NCBI RefSeq assembly: GCF_002902845.1
Contig: NZ_PPTF01000068.1
Location: 194,164-258,163 of the forward strand
From: Chromobacterium sinusclupearum
Lineage (GTDB): Bacteria; Pseudomonadota; Gammaproteobacteria; Burkholderiales; Chromobacteriaceae
Length of the DNA stretch: 64,000 nucleotides
Direction: 5' to 3'
In this document: one piece after another, positions 54,454-62,358 of the stretch
How the letters are laid out: each line of letters opens with the position of its first letter
Numbering within the stretch: the first letter of the stretch is position 1
Position numbers and translations under genes: made by a program
Notes under the pieces: model-generated
The model's database searches: none
Told to the model about the DNA's origin: nothing
The model's input: only the letters and a program-made list of their open reading frames with translations

Positions 54454-55317
54454 CTAGGCGGCCAGCCGGCTCAGTTCGCGGAAAAATAAGCGGCTCAGCC
54501 GGTCCAGGCTGTCGTCGCCGGCGCGTTCGGGATGGCGATACAGCGCCAGCGGCACCGGCGGCAGCGCCGGCAGGCGCCCCGCAGGCAGCGGCGCCAAACC
54601 GCCGCGCGTGGCGTCGGGCAGCAGGGCGCCTATGCCCAGGCCCGCCTCCAGCGCAGCCTGAACCGCCAGCAGGCTGGAGCTTTCAAAGACGACTCGATAA
54701 GGCTGTCCCGCCAGTTGCAGCGCATGCAGCATGGCGTCTCGCCAACTGCAGGGCGCGGCAAACAACACCAGCGGCAGTTCTGCCACTTCCGGGCATTGGC
54801 CGCCGGCGGCCAGCCAAGGCAATGCGCACTCCACCAACCATGACGGTCTTTGTGCCAATCCGCACAGGCGGGGATTGGCGATCAGCACATCCAGCTCGCC
54901 GCGGCTGTAGGCGGTACTGAGTTCGCGGCCGGGGGCCACCCGAACTTCCAACTGCAGGCCGGGATGGGTGGCGGCGAAATCGGCCAATACCTGTGGCAGA
55001 TGGTGGCTGACCACGTCCTCGATCAAACCGACCCGACAGCGGAGCCGATCCGCGGCTGGCGCGCTGGGCAGCATTTGCTCGGTCAGGCCGACGATGCGCT
55101 CGGCGAAGGGTAGTAGCGCCTGGCCGGCAGCGGTCAGCGTCACGCCGCGAGTAGAGCGCTGCAACAAGAGCTGGCCATAATGCTGTTCCAGCTTGCGCAA
55201 CTGCAGGCTCAGCGCCGGCTGGGAACGGCCCAGCTCGGCCGCCGCGCGATTGATGCTGCCCAGACGCGCCACCGCTGTCAGCGCGCGCAGCAGGCTGGTA
55301 TCGATATCGTTAGTCAT
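54454..55317 (-). CDS. LysR-family transcriptional regulator
   Basis: The 287-aa protein has the N-terminal winged helix LLRALTAVARLGSINRAAAELGRSQPALSLQLRKLE and a LysR substrate domain. It is divergent from the small exporter gene at 55418, so it probably controls it. An inverted TTATAG/CTATAA (55327-55332, 55357-55362) in the shared gap is an operator candidate. Confidence 0.92.
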   Translation of the reverse strand: MTNDIDTSLLRALTAVARLGSINRAAAELGRSQPALSLQLRKLEQHYGQLLLQRSTRGVTLTAAGQALLPFAERIVGLTEQMLPSAPAADRLRCRVGLIEDVVSHHLPQVLADFAATHPGLQLEVRVAPGRELSTAYSRGELDVLIANPRLCGLAQRPSWLVECALPWLAAGGQCPEVAELPLVLFAAPCSWRDAMLHALQLAGQPYRVVFESSSLLAVQAALEAGLGIGALLPDATRGGLAPLPAGRLPALPPVPLALYRHPERAGDDSLDRLSRLFFRELSRLAA

Positions 55318-55417
55318 ATGATTTTCTTATAGCAATCGACAGTAATTGCAGTCTACCTATAACAAAGGCGATTGTTTAGCATGGGTTAGCAAGATGAACG
55401 TGTGCAAGGAGAAAACC

Positions 55418-55834
55418 ATGTATATGGCAGCGCTATTGCTGGCCGTGGCGGGGTCGGTCATGTATCACCTGGCGATCAAACAGATGCCAGCGGAGGCGAA
55501 TCCTTTCTTTTCGCTGGCGGTCAGCTATGGTTTGGCGATGACGCTTTGCCTGTTCGGCCTGTGGTGGCTCCCCACCGGACAGCGCGGCATGGCGGCGTTG
55601 AGCTGGAGCAGTCTGGGCGTGGCGCTGGGGATTTTGGGGATCGAAATGGGGTTTCTGTTGGCGTATCGCGCCGGCTGGAATATCGGGTACGCGGCGCTCA
55701 GTTCCAATGTGCTGACCACCGCGCTGCTGCTGCCGATAGGGTATTACCTGTTTAGGGAGTCCATCTCGCTGGGCAGGCTGGCAGGCTTGGGATTCAGCCT
55801 GCTCGGCCTATGGATGCTGCTGCGCGCGCGCTGA
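55418..55834 (+). CDS. small DMT/EamA-like membrane protein
   Basis: The 138-aa protein has four predicted helices (MYMAALLLAVAGSVMYHLAI, LAVSYGLAMTLCLFGLWWL, LGVALGILGIEMGFLLAYRAG, LGRLAGLGFSLLGLWMLLRAR). It fits half of a DMT exporter, working as a dimer. AAGGAG precedes ATG 55418, which decides the start against an upstream ATG at 55394. The LysR gene is divergent. The substrate is unknown. Confidence 0.85.
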   Translation: MYMAALLLAVAGSVMYHLAIKQMPAEANPFFSLAVSYGLAMTLCLFGLWWLPTGQRGMAALSWSSLGVALGILGIEMGFLLAYRAGWNIGYAALSSNVLTTALLLPIGYYLFRESISLGRLAGLGFSLLGLWMLLRAR

Positions 55835-55838
55835 AGGC

Positions 55839-57140
55839 TCAGGCAAGCGGCAGGCGGATGTCCACCTTGAAGGCGCCGTCTTCTTCAGTCAGGTTCAAGG
55901 TGCCGTCGTGCTGTTTGACCACCCGCGAGACGATGGCGAGGCCCAGGCCGCTGCCGCCATCGGTGCCGCGATGTTCGGCCAGCCGCTCGAACGGGGCCAG
56001 CGCGGTTTCGCGCAACGCCTCCGGTATGCCTTTGCCGTGGTCTATCACGGCCAGCCGCGCCTCGTTCTCGCCGCGCTCCAGCCGTACGACCACTGGCGGC
56101 TGGCCGTAACGGCGGGCGTTTTCCAGCAAATTGCTCAGCAGGCGCTCCAGCGCCAGCGCGTCGGCCTGCAGTTCCGGTTCGCCGCGGATGTCCAGCCGCG
56201 CGTCCATGCCTTCGCGGCGAAAACGCGCCACCACGCTGGAGGCCAGGTCGGCCAGCGCGACCGGCACCATCTGATTGCTTTCCTCGGCGCGGGCAAAATC
56301 GATGAACTGGCGCACGATGCGCGACAGCTCGTCGATGTCGGACAGCATATCGTGCTGGTCCACGCTGGCTTCCTGCATTTCCAGCGTCAGCTTGAGGCGG
56401 GTCAGCGGCGTGCGCAAATCGTGCGACAGCCCGGCCAGCATCAGCCGCCGTTCGCGCGCCGCATTGTCCAGCGCCTGGGCCATGCTGTTGAAGTTGTGGG
56501 CCAGCAGCTGCACTTCGCGCGGGCCGGTTTCGGGAATCAGCTTGGGCATTTCGCCGCTGGCCAGCTCGCGGCTGGCCTGCACCACGCGGCTGATCGGCCG
56601 GGTGATGCGCCAGGCAAACAAGGACGCCAGAACAGTGGCGAACAGCCCGGCCAGCAGCGAGGCCTGCAGCATGGTGGTGATCATCCGGTCGCGATAGCGG
56701 CCGAACGGCATCACCAGCCAGTACGGCTGGCCCAGCACATGCACATGCACCCACAGCTCGCTGTGGTCGTCTCGCACCGCGAAATGCGCCTGGATAGGCT
56801 CATTGAGGTCGTGAGACAGCCGTTGCGTCAGCATGGCGCCGATGGGCGGCAGTTCTTTGGCAAACTGTTGCCCCTGGTCGGCGTTGAACGGCAACAGGCT
56901 GGGCAGGCCGGGACGGTTGTAGCTGTCCAGGAAGTTCTGCTTCTCCTCGTTGTCCATGCCGGTCATGGAGTTTTCAAGGAAGGACAGCGTATCCAGCACC
57001 TGGATGTACAGCTGGCGCTCCAGCAGCTTGTGGCGTTCCCGGTTGGCCAGCGAGATGGTGAACAACTGGGTGGCGATCACCACCGTCATCACCAGCAGCG
57101 CCAGCCGGAAGAACAACGAGCCGAACAGCTTGCGTATCAA
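55839..57140 (-). CDS. envZ: EnvZ-like osmosensor histidine kinase
   Basis: The 433-aa protein has TM1 at about 11-30, a periplasmic domain of about 120 residues, TM2 at about 157-178 and HAMP. The EnvZ-type H-box is GLSHDLRTPLTRLK with His240, followed by N, G1 and G2 boxes (NLLENARRYG, VIDHGKGIP, GGSGLGLAI). Partner OmpR is encoded 3 bp upstream on the same strand. By homology the pair controls porins and osmotic response. The order ompR-envZ is as in E. coli. Confidence 0.93.
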   Translation of the reverse strand: MIRKLFGSLFFRLALLVMTVVIATQLFTISLANRERHKLLERQLYIQVLDTLSFLENSMTGMDNEEKQNFLDSYNRPGLPSLLPFNADQGQQFAKELPPIGAMLTQRLSHDLNEPIQAHFAVRDDHSELWVHVHVLGQPYWLVMPFGRYRDRMITTMLQASLLAGLFATVLASLFAWRITRPISRVVQASRELASGEMPKLIPETGPREVQLLAHNFNSMAQALDNAARERRLMLAGLSHDLRTPLTRLKLTLEMQEASVDQHDMLSDIDELSRIVRQFIDFARAEESNQMVPVALADLASSVVARFRREGMDARLDIRGEPELQADALALERLLSNLLENARRYGQPPVVVRLERGENEARLAVIDHGKGIPEALRETALAPFERLAEHRGTDGGSGLGLAIVSRVVKQHDGTLNLTEEDGAFKVDIRLPLA

Positions 57141-57143
57141 GTC

Positions 57144-57869
57144 TTACTCCCTGGGGGAACCGTCCGGCACGAACACATAGCCGTAGCCCCAGACGGTTTG
57201 GATATAGCGCAGCGGGCTGTCGCCGTTTTCCAGCGCCTTGCGCAGCCGCGAGATATGCACGTCTATGCTGCGGTCCAGCGATTCGCCGTTGCCCTTGCCC
57301 AGCGCCAGCTCCATCAGCTGTTCGCGAGTCAGCGGGCGGCGCGGATGGTTGACCAGCACCGACAGCACGGCGAACTCGGCGCTGGTCAGCGCGACCGGCT
57401 GGCCGCAACGGCGCAATTCTCGCTGGCCCAGGTTCAGCGTGAAATCGCCGAATTCGACGGCGTCATCGGCGCTGTGCTGGGCCGCCAGCGCCGGCGTGGT
57501 ATGGTGGCGGCGCAGCACGGACTGGATGCGCGCGGTCAGTTCGCGCGGATTGAACGGTTTGGGCAGGTAGTCGTCGGCGCCCATTTCCAGGCCCAGGATG
57601 CGGTCGATGTCCTCGCCGCGCGCGGTCAGCATGATCACCGGCAGCGTCTCGCCCTGCGCGCGCAGGCGGCGCACCACGGCCAGGCCGTCTTCGCCCGGCA
57701 TCATCACATCCAGCACGATCAGGTCGGGACGGTTGCGCGCCAGCTTGCGGTCAAGGTCTTTCGAGTCCGGCAGCGTTTCCACGCTGTAGCCCTGCTGGGT
57801 CAGGTAACGGGTCAACAGTTCGCGCAGCTTGGCGTCGTCGTCGACGACCAGGATTTTATTGTGTTCCAT
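57144..57869 (-). CDS. ompR: OmpR-type response regulator
   Basis: The 241-aa protein has a receiver domain with phospho-acceptor Asp54 in LIVLDVMMPGEDG, acidic pocket ILVVDDDAKLR and Lys in PKPFNPREL. The C-terminal winged helix ends with RSIDVHISRLRKALENGDSPLRYIQTVWGYGY. It is the partner of the adjacent EnvZ. AAGGA precedes ATG 57869. Confidence 0.95.
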   Translation of the reverse strand: MEHNKILVVDDDAKLRELLTRYLTQQGYSVETLPDSKDLDRKLARNRPDLIVLDVMMPGEDGLAVVRRLRAQGETLPVIMLTARGEDIDRILGLEMGADDYLPKPFNPRELTARIQSVLRRHHTTPALAAQHSADDAVEFGDFTLNLGQRELRRCGQPVALTSAEFAVLSVLVNHPRRPLTREQLMELALGKGNGESLDRSIDVHISRLRKALENGDSPLRYIQTVWGYGYVFVPDGSPRE

Positions 57870-58174
57870 ATGCTGTTCCTTGAGTGTTCTGGTTGGCAGC
57901 TTAAGCGCTCGCGCGCCTCAGCTGTCGGGCCTTGTTTTTACAGATGTTAAGCTGGTGCCCCGCGCTACAGTCCTTAACAATTGTGCCGCCAGAACTGACG
58001 TATGAGCAAATGCTTGCGTTTAAGCTGAAGCAACTGTCGAAAACCTGCGGCGCAACGCCTTTGTTGCCGCGTGATGGTTTCAAATGGTCCGTGGCCTTCC
58101 GGGCCGGTCTTGATCGGGGAATGACTTGAGCATGAAGGGTTCCCCCCCGCCGTGGACAAGGTAAAATGGCGACT
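57870..58174. other. divergent intergenic region between ompR and the 114-aa protein gene
   Basis: This 305-bp region without a gene has TAAAAT at 58162-58167, which would place transcription start on or near ATG 58175. No clear -35 is present. A CCCCCCC run (58142-58148) precedes it. Nothing else recognisable was seen. Confidence 0.4.
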
Positions 58175-58519
58175 ATGAAGCGATATCTGATCACTCTGCT
58201 GAGCGCAAGCCTGTTGCTGCAACAGGCGGCATGGTCGCGTCCGCAGAAAGAATCGCCGCCGCAGCGCGACAGGGGAACCTGGAATCAGATGTCGCGCAAA
58301 ACCTGCGAAGCCAATCGCAATTGTCCAGACAGCCGCCGCCTGCAGGAGTTGCAGCTGCGCGAGGCCGCGCGCAATGGCGATATCGGCTTCGATCCGGCGC
58401 GCCATCAAAAACGCATGATGCCGCCGCCGCCGGACGGCCATCCACAAACTATACCCAGCAAGCCCAATTTTTGGCAGGATAAGCACAGGCAGGAACTGGA
58501 GCACAGCCAGTCCGAATAA
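58175..58519 (+). CDS. exported hypothetical protein, 114 aa
   Basis: The protein starts with a signal peptide (MKRYLITLLSASLLLQQAAWS), then a basic, helical mature part with two cysteines (KTCEANRNC) and a Pro-rich stretch (MMPPPPDGHPQ). ATG 58175 is preferred over the frame extension at 58166. It lies directly upstream of the cysteine-ladder protein (62-bp gap), so both may be in one exported-protein unit. No family is recognised. Confidence 0.6.
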   Translation: MKRYLITLLSASLLLQQAAWSRPQKESPPQRDRGTWNQMSRKTCEANRNCPDSRRLQELQLREAARNGDIGFDPARHQKRMMPPPPDGHPQTIPSKPNFWQDKHRQELEHSQSE

Positions 58520-58581
58520 GAGAGCGGCACTTGAATGCCGCAGGGTTCCGAATTGTCGTCCGACCGGGAAGGGACGCCGCG

Positions 58582-58986
58582 ATGAAGCAGCAGGGGACAT
58601 CCAGATGGCAGGGCTATCTGCGGGCCGGTTTGGGCTTGCTGCTGCTCTGCCAGTACGGCTATGCGGCGGCGCCCGCCATCGATGAGGACTGCAGCCGCGC
58701 CGTGGCGCCGCAACGTTGCCTGCTGTACCGCCAAGGACTGCGCAGCTGCCAGGATCTGGGCGAATCGCACCGGCGAACCTGTCTGGCCTACTACACCCCC
58801 GCCCTGAATTGCCAACGCCAGCGCGATGCCAAGCGTTGCGAGGCGCTGGTCGCGGCTCAGACTTCCTGCGAAGGCGCGCTCGGCGCGGCGCGCCGGAAAT
58901 GCGTGGACGAAAGGCTGCCGGCGGCCGACTGCAGCCGGGGACGCGATGCCCGCGAGTGTGCGCCGCCTCTGCCCTTGGGCGATTGA
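58582..58986 (+). CDS. exported cysteine-ladder protein, 134 aa
   Basis: The signal peptide covers about residues 1-30. The mature part has ten cysteines at 37, 46, 56, 67, 77, 86, 96, 107, 117 and 126. The gaps are 8,9,10,9,8,9,10,9,8 residues, a symmetric 40-residue-period ladder containing four C-x9-C units. GGGAAGGGA precedes ATG 58582. This looks like a disulfide-stapled helical hairpin array, comparable with twin C-x9-C proteins, but no bacterial family is recognised. It is probably periplasmic or secreted. Function is unknown. Confidence 0.7.
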   Translation: MKQQGTSRWQGYLRAGLGLLLLCQYGYAAAPAIDEDCSRAVAPQRCLLYRQGLRSCQDLGESHRRTCLAYYTPALNCQRQRDAKRCEALVAAQTSCEGALGAARRKCVDERLPAADCSRGRDARECAPPLPLGD

Positions 58987-58990
58987 GGCT

Positions 58991-59965
58991 TCAGGGCAGC
59001 AGGATCACCGAACCGGTGGTCTTGCGCGCTTCCAGGTCGCGGTGCGCCTGGGCCGCCTCGGCCAGCGGATAGCGATGGGACGGCGCCAGCTTGATCGTGC
59101 CGTCTTCCAGGCGGCGGAACAGCGCGGCCGAGGACGCTTCCAGCTCGGCGCGGCTGGCGATGTAGTCGCCTAGCTTGGGCCGGGTCAGGAACAAAGAGCC
59201 GCGCTTGGTCAGCTCCAGCGGCGATACCGCCGGCACGGGGCCGGAGGCGTTGCCGAAAGTCACCATCATGCCGCGCGGACTCAGGCTGTCCAGCGAGGCT
59301 TCGAACGTGCTCTTGCCCACCGAATCGAACACCACCGGCACGCCTTTGCCGCCGGTGATCTCGCGCACTCGCGCCGCGACGTCTTCCTCGCTGTAATTGA
59401 TGACATGGGCGGCGCCCAGCCGGCGCGCGATCTCGCCCTTGGCCGCCGAACCGACGGTGGCGATCACCTGCACCCCCATCGCCGACAGCCACTGCAATGC
59501 GATCTGGCCGACGCCGCCGGCGGCGGCATGCCATAGCACGGTCTGGCCCGGCTGAACCGGGAAGGTGCGTTGTACCAGGTATTCGACGGTCATGCCCTGC
59601 AGCATCGCGCAGGCGGCCGTTTCGTCGGCGATGCCGGCCGGCAGCTTGAGCAGATGCTCCGCGGCGATCAGCCGCTCGCTCGAATACGCGCCCAAAGGCC
59701 CGCCGGCGTAGGCGACGCGATCGCCTGCTCGCAGCCAGTCCACGCCCTCGCCCACGGCAAGCACCACGCCGGCCGCTTCGCTGCCCAGGCCGCTGGGCAG
59801 GGGCAGCGGATACAGGCCGCTGCGCTGGTAGGTATCGATGAAATTGACGCCGATGGCGCTATGGCGCAGATGCACTTCGCCCGGTCCGGGCCGGCCGATC
59901 TCCACATTTTCCAGCTTCAGCACTTCCGGGCCGCCGGTGGCGGCGAAAACGATCTTCTGACTCAT
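58991..59965 (-). CDS. NADPH:quinone oxidoreductase (zeta-crystallin type)
   Basis: The 324-aa MDR-family protein has KIVFAATGGPEVLKLENVEIGRPGPGEV at the start, the Rossmann motif AAAGGVGQIALQWLSAMG and GSEAAGVVLAVGEGV. Catalytic zinc ligands are absent, so it reduces quinones or other electrophiles with NADPH. ATG 59965 follows GAGGAG; a TTG two codons upstream is less likely. It is convergent with the cysteine-ladder gene. Confidence 0.92.
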   Translation of the reverse strand: MSQKIVFAATGGPEVLKLENVEIGRPGPGEVHLRHSAIGVNFIDTYQRSGLYPLPLPSGLGSEAAGVVLAVGEGVDWLRAGDRVAYAGGPLGAYSSERLIAAEHLLKLPAGIADETAACAMLQGMTVEYLVQRTFPVQPGQTVLWHAAAGGVGQIALQWLSAMGVQVIATVGSAAKGEIARRLGAAHVINYSEEDVAARVREITGGKGVPVVFDSVGKSTFEASLDSLSPRGMMVTFGNASGPVPAVSPLELTKRGSLFLTRPKLGDYIASRAELEASSAALFRRLEDGTIKLAPSHRYPLAEAAQAHRDLEARKTTGSVILLP

Positions 59966-60045
59966 GGGCAACTCCTCGCGGAAAATATCGGATCAGTGTG
60001 CCGCCGCGCCTCACGGCGAACAAGCGCCGCGCGCTGAACGGGGCG

Positions 60046-60627
60046 TCAAGAAAGTTTGGACAATTGTTTTTGGCCCCAGGCCACCACGTCCGGCAATACC
60101 TTGGGCCAGTTGTTCAAGCGGTGGTCGTCGCCGTTGAATACGGTTTGTCGGCTGCCGCTGTAATGTCGCGCGGCTTCGCGCCAATCCAGCACTTCGTCGC
60201 GGCTGCCCAGCAGCAGCCAGTAGCGTCCCGCCGTCGGTTTATCCGTTTTTTGCGCCTGCAGCGCCGCCAGATCGGCGTCGCCCAGGGTATAGACCTCGCC
60301 GGTATACGGATTGGTCTGTTCCCCGGCGAAGCGCGCCAGGTCGCGGTCGGGCTGGATGGCGGGATTGATCAGCGCCGCCGGCCGGGCGTGGCGCTCGGCC
60401 AGATAGCTGGCGTAGAAGCCGCCCAGCGAGCTGCCTATCAGCAAGGTGTCGGCCGGCAGCGACAGCAGCAGCGTTTCCGCCTGGCGGATGGCTTCGGCCG
60501 GATGCGGCGACAGTTTGGGGCAGTGCAATTCGATATCCGGCGCATGCAGGTTTAGCCAGGCGGCGGTTTCGCCGGCTTTCAGCGATTTGGGGCTGGAGTT
60601 GAAACCATGAAGATAGACGATGTGCAT
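60046..60627 (-). CDS. YqiA-like alpha/beta-hydrolase esterase
   Basis: The 193-aa protein starts with MHIVYLHGFNSSPKSLKA, the YqiA family opening. The nucleophile is in GSSLGGFYASYLAE (GxSxGG), with the acid in SRDEVLD and the base in NGDDHRL. It hydrolyses acyl-CoA or aryl esters by family. Single gene. Confidence 0.88.
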   Translation of the reverse strand: MHIVYLHGFNSSPKSLKAGETAAWLNLHAPDIELHCPKLSPHPAEAIRQAETLLLSLPADTLLIGSSLGGFYASYLAERHARPAALINPAIQPDRDLARFAGEQTNPYTGEVYTLGDADLAALQAQKTDKPTAGRYWLLLGSRDEVLDWREAARHYSGSRQTVFNGDDHRLNNWPKVLPDVVAWGQKQLSKLS

Positions 60628-60817
60628 GACGGCATCCAGAGTAACGATGAGCCCATGGTACGCCGCGTGTCATCGATTGTCAGTGCCGGGTAAACCCGAT
60701 GGCCGATGTTGTTAATATCGAGTAAAAACTCCTTTCCAATGGTTTCCAGCCATTGTCATGGCATCCCGCAAGATGCTGAAATATGCGCCAAATATACAAG
60801 CACGAGGAGAGAACATC

Positions 60818-61225
60818 ATGAATCATCTGCCTGCCGGCGGCCCCACCGCCACCCCGCATTCGCTGGAAACCCTGATCATCGCTTGCGGCTATCTGCAGCA
60901 CAGCGCCTTGCTGTTCGCCGAGGACATCGATGCCGACAAGGCGCTGATCCGTTCCGGTTTTTGTCCGCTGCATCAGGTGCAGCTGGATGCCCAGGGCGGC
61001 ATGCGGGTGTTCGCTGAAGTGCACGAGGAGGTGAACGCCTTGCTGCGCGACAGCCATACCTTGCGTTTCGCTCTGCACGAGATGCTGATGCAGTTTGGTC
61101 CGAGCGTATGCAATGATGCGCTGGCGCGCATCGTGTTGCAGGGCGTCAACTCATTGGCGGATTGGCAGCAGGCCTGCCGTTCGCTGGCCGATCTGGGCCG
61201 CGGCCCGGTGCGGGTGGCGGCCTGA
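60818..61225 (+). CDS. hypothetical protein, 135 aa
   Basis: This soluble protein starts MNHLPAGGPTATPHSLETLIIACGYLQHSALLFAE, then ALIRSGFCPLHQVQLD and FALHEMLMQFGPSVC. AGGAG precedes ATG 60818. It is mostly helical with no recognised family or signal peptide. A weak inverted repeat (CGCGCCGTC at 61233-61241, complement at 61252-61260) follows it. Confidence 0.6.
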   Translation: MNHLPAGGPTATPHSLETLIIACGYLQHSALLFAEDIDADKALIRSGFCPLHQVQLDAQGGMRVFAEVHEEVNALLRDSHTLRFALHEMLMQFGPSVCNDALARIVLQGVNSLADWQQACRSLADLGRGPVRVAA

Positions 61226-61278
61226 AGCCGATCGCGCCGTCGGTGCAGGCTGACGGCGCGTAGCGCGCCCCATCAATA

Positions 61279-61309
61279 AAATAGCTTGCAATTAAATTGT
61301 GTGCTATTT
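61279..61309 (+). promoter_or_regulatory. OhrR operator upstream of ohrR
   Basis: AAATAGC (61279-61285) and GCTATTT (61303-61309) flank the palindrome CAATTAAATTG (61289-61299). AATT-rich dyads just upstream of ohrR are known OhrR sites, so OhrR likely represses itself. Confidence 0.6.
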
Positions 61310-61320
61310 AATATGCAGCC

Positions 61321-61776
61321 ATGGAAACCAAAGATTGCTGTCCCCCGGGGGACGAGTTGCTGCGTTTGGATCAGCAGCTGTGTTTTGCGCTGTATTCCGC
61401 CTCGCTGGCGATGAACAAAGTGTACCGCGATAGCCTGAAACCGTTGGGCATCACGTATCCGCAATATCTGGTATTGCTGGTGTTGTGGGAACAGGATCAG
61501 CGTTCGGTGTCGGACATCGGCGACAAGCTCTATCTGGATTCGGCGACCCTGACGCCGTTGTTGAAGCGGATGGAGGCGGCTGGCTGGCTGGAGCGGCAAC
61601 GACTGGCCAGCGACGAACGCGTGGTGATGGTCCGCTTGAGCGAAGCCGGCAAAGCGCTGCGAGCGCAGGCCGAGCAGATTCCGCTGCAATTGGCATGCCG
61701 CAGCGGACTGCAATTGGATGAGATCGCGCATTTGCGTCAGGCCTTGTGCGGCTTGCGCGATCAGTTGCTGCAGTAA
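61321..61776 (+). CDS. ohrR: organic hydroperoxide-sensing repressor OhrR (MarR family)
   Basis: The 151-aa MarR protein has the peroxide-reactive Cys21 in [10 protein letters not shown] and a second Cys126 near the C terminus, as in two-cysteine OhrR of Xanthomonas. The wing-helix region is [24 protein letters not shown]. Organic peroxides oxidise Cys21 and release DNA. The ohr gene follows, with a second operator between them. Confidence 0.94.
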   Translation: METKDCCPPGDELLRLDQQLCFALYSASLAMNKVYRDSLKPLGITYPQYLVLLVLWEQDQRSVSDIGDKLYLDSATLTPLLKRMEAAGWLERQRLASDERVVMVRLSEAGKALRAQAEQIPLQLACRSGLQLDEIAHLRQALCGLRDQLLQ

Positions 61777-61795
61777 ACCCGTCAGGGTTTTGATA

Positions 61796-61817
61796 ATTAA
61801 ATAGTGTACTATTTAAT
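61796..61817 (+). promoter_or_regulatory. OhrR operator between ohrR and ohr
   Basis: The 22-bp dyad has arms ATTAAATAGT (61796-61805) and ACTATTTAAT (61808-61817) around GT. It shares the CTATTTAAT half-site with the ohrR upstream site. It should control ohr. Confidence 0.65.
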
Positions 61818-61862
61818 AGTGAATATTTTAGCCGGAACGGCGATAGCCATAGGAGCAGTCTC

Positions 61863-62291
61863 ATGAATCTTCTGCAAAAAGTGCTGTACACCGCTGAAGC
61901 CACCGCCACGGGCGGCCGCGATGGCCGGGCCGAATCGAACGACGGCGCGCTGCAAGTGAAGCTGAGCACGCCGCGCGAACTAGGCGGGGCTGGCGGCGAC
62001 GGCACCAATCCCGAGCAATTGTTTGCGGCCGGTTATTCCGCCTGCTTCATCGGCGCGCTGAAGGTAGCGGCGCAACAGGCAGGCGTGCGCCTGCCGGCGG
62101 AGGTGTCGGTGACCGGCAAGGTATCGATCGGACCCATTGCCCATGGCTTCGGCATCGCCGCCAAGCTGGCGGTGTCGCTGCCCGGCATCGAGCGCGAGGT
62201 TGGGGAGAAATTGATCGAGGCTGCGCATGGCATCTGCCCGTATTCCAACGCCACGCGCGGCAATATCGAAGTCGAGCTGACCCTGGTGTAA
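61863..62291 (+). CDS. ohr: organic hydroperoxide resistance protein Ohr
   Basis: The 142-aa Ohr/OsmC-family peroxidase starts [24 protein letters not shown] and has the two catalytic cysteines Cys61 (GYSACF) and Cys125 ([12 protein letters not shown]). It reduces organic peroxides with lipoylated partner proteins. It lies 86 bp after ohrR, with an operator in between. Confidence 0.96.
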   Translation: MNLLQKVLYTAEATATGGRDGRAESNDGALQVKLSTPRELGGAGGDGTNPEQLFAAGYSACFIGALKVAAQQAGVRLPAEVSVTGKVSIGPIAHGFGIAAKLAVSLPGIEREVGEKLIEAAHGICPYSNATRGNIEVELTLV

Positions 62292-62314
62292 GCGCGTTCG
62301 CGTCCATCCAAACC

Positions 62315-62346
62315 AAGACGCCGCCCGGCATGCCGGGCGGCGTCTT
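62315..62346. terminator. strong palindrome after ohr, probably a bidirectional terminator
   Basis: A perfect 16-bp inverted repeat without loop (AAGACGCCGCCCGGCA at 62315-62330, complement at 62331-62346) lies between the convergent ohr and diguanylate cyclase genes. The T-run is weak. Confidence 0.7.
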
Positions 62347-62358
62347 ATTGTGCGGCGA

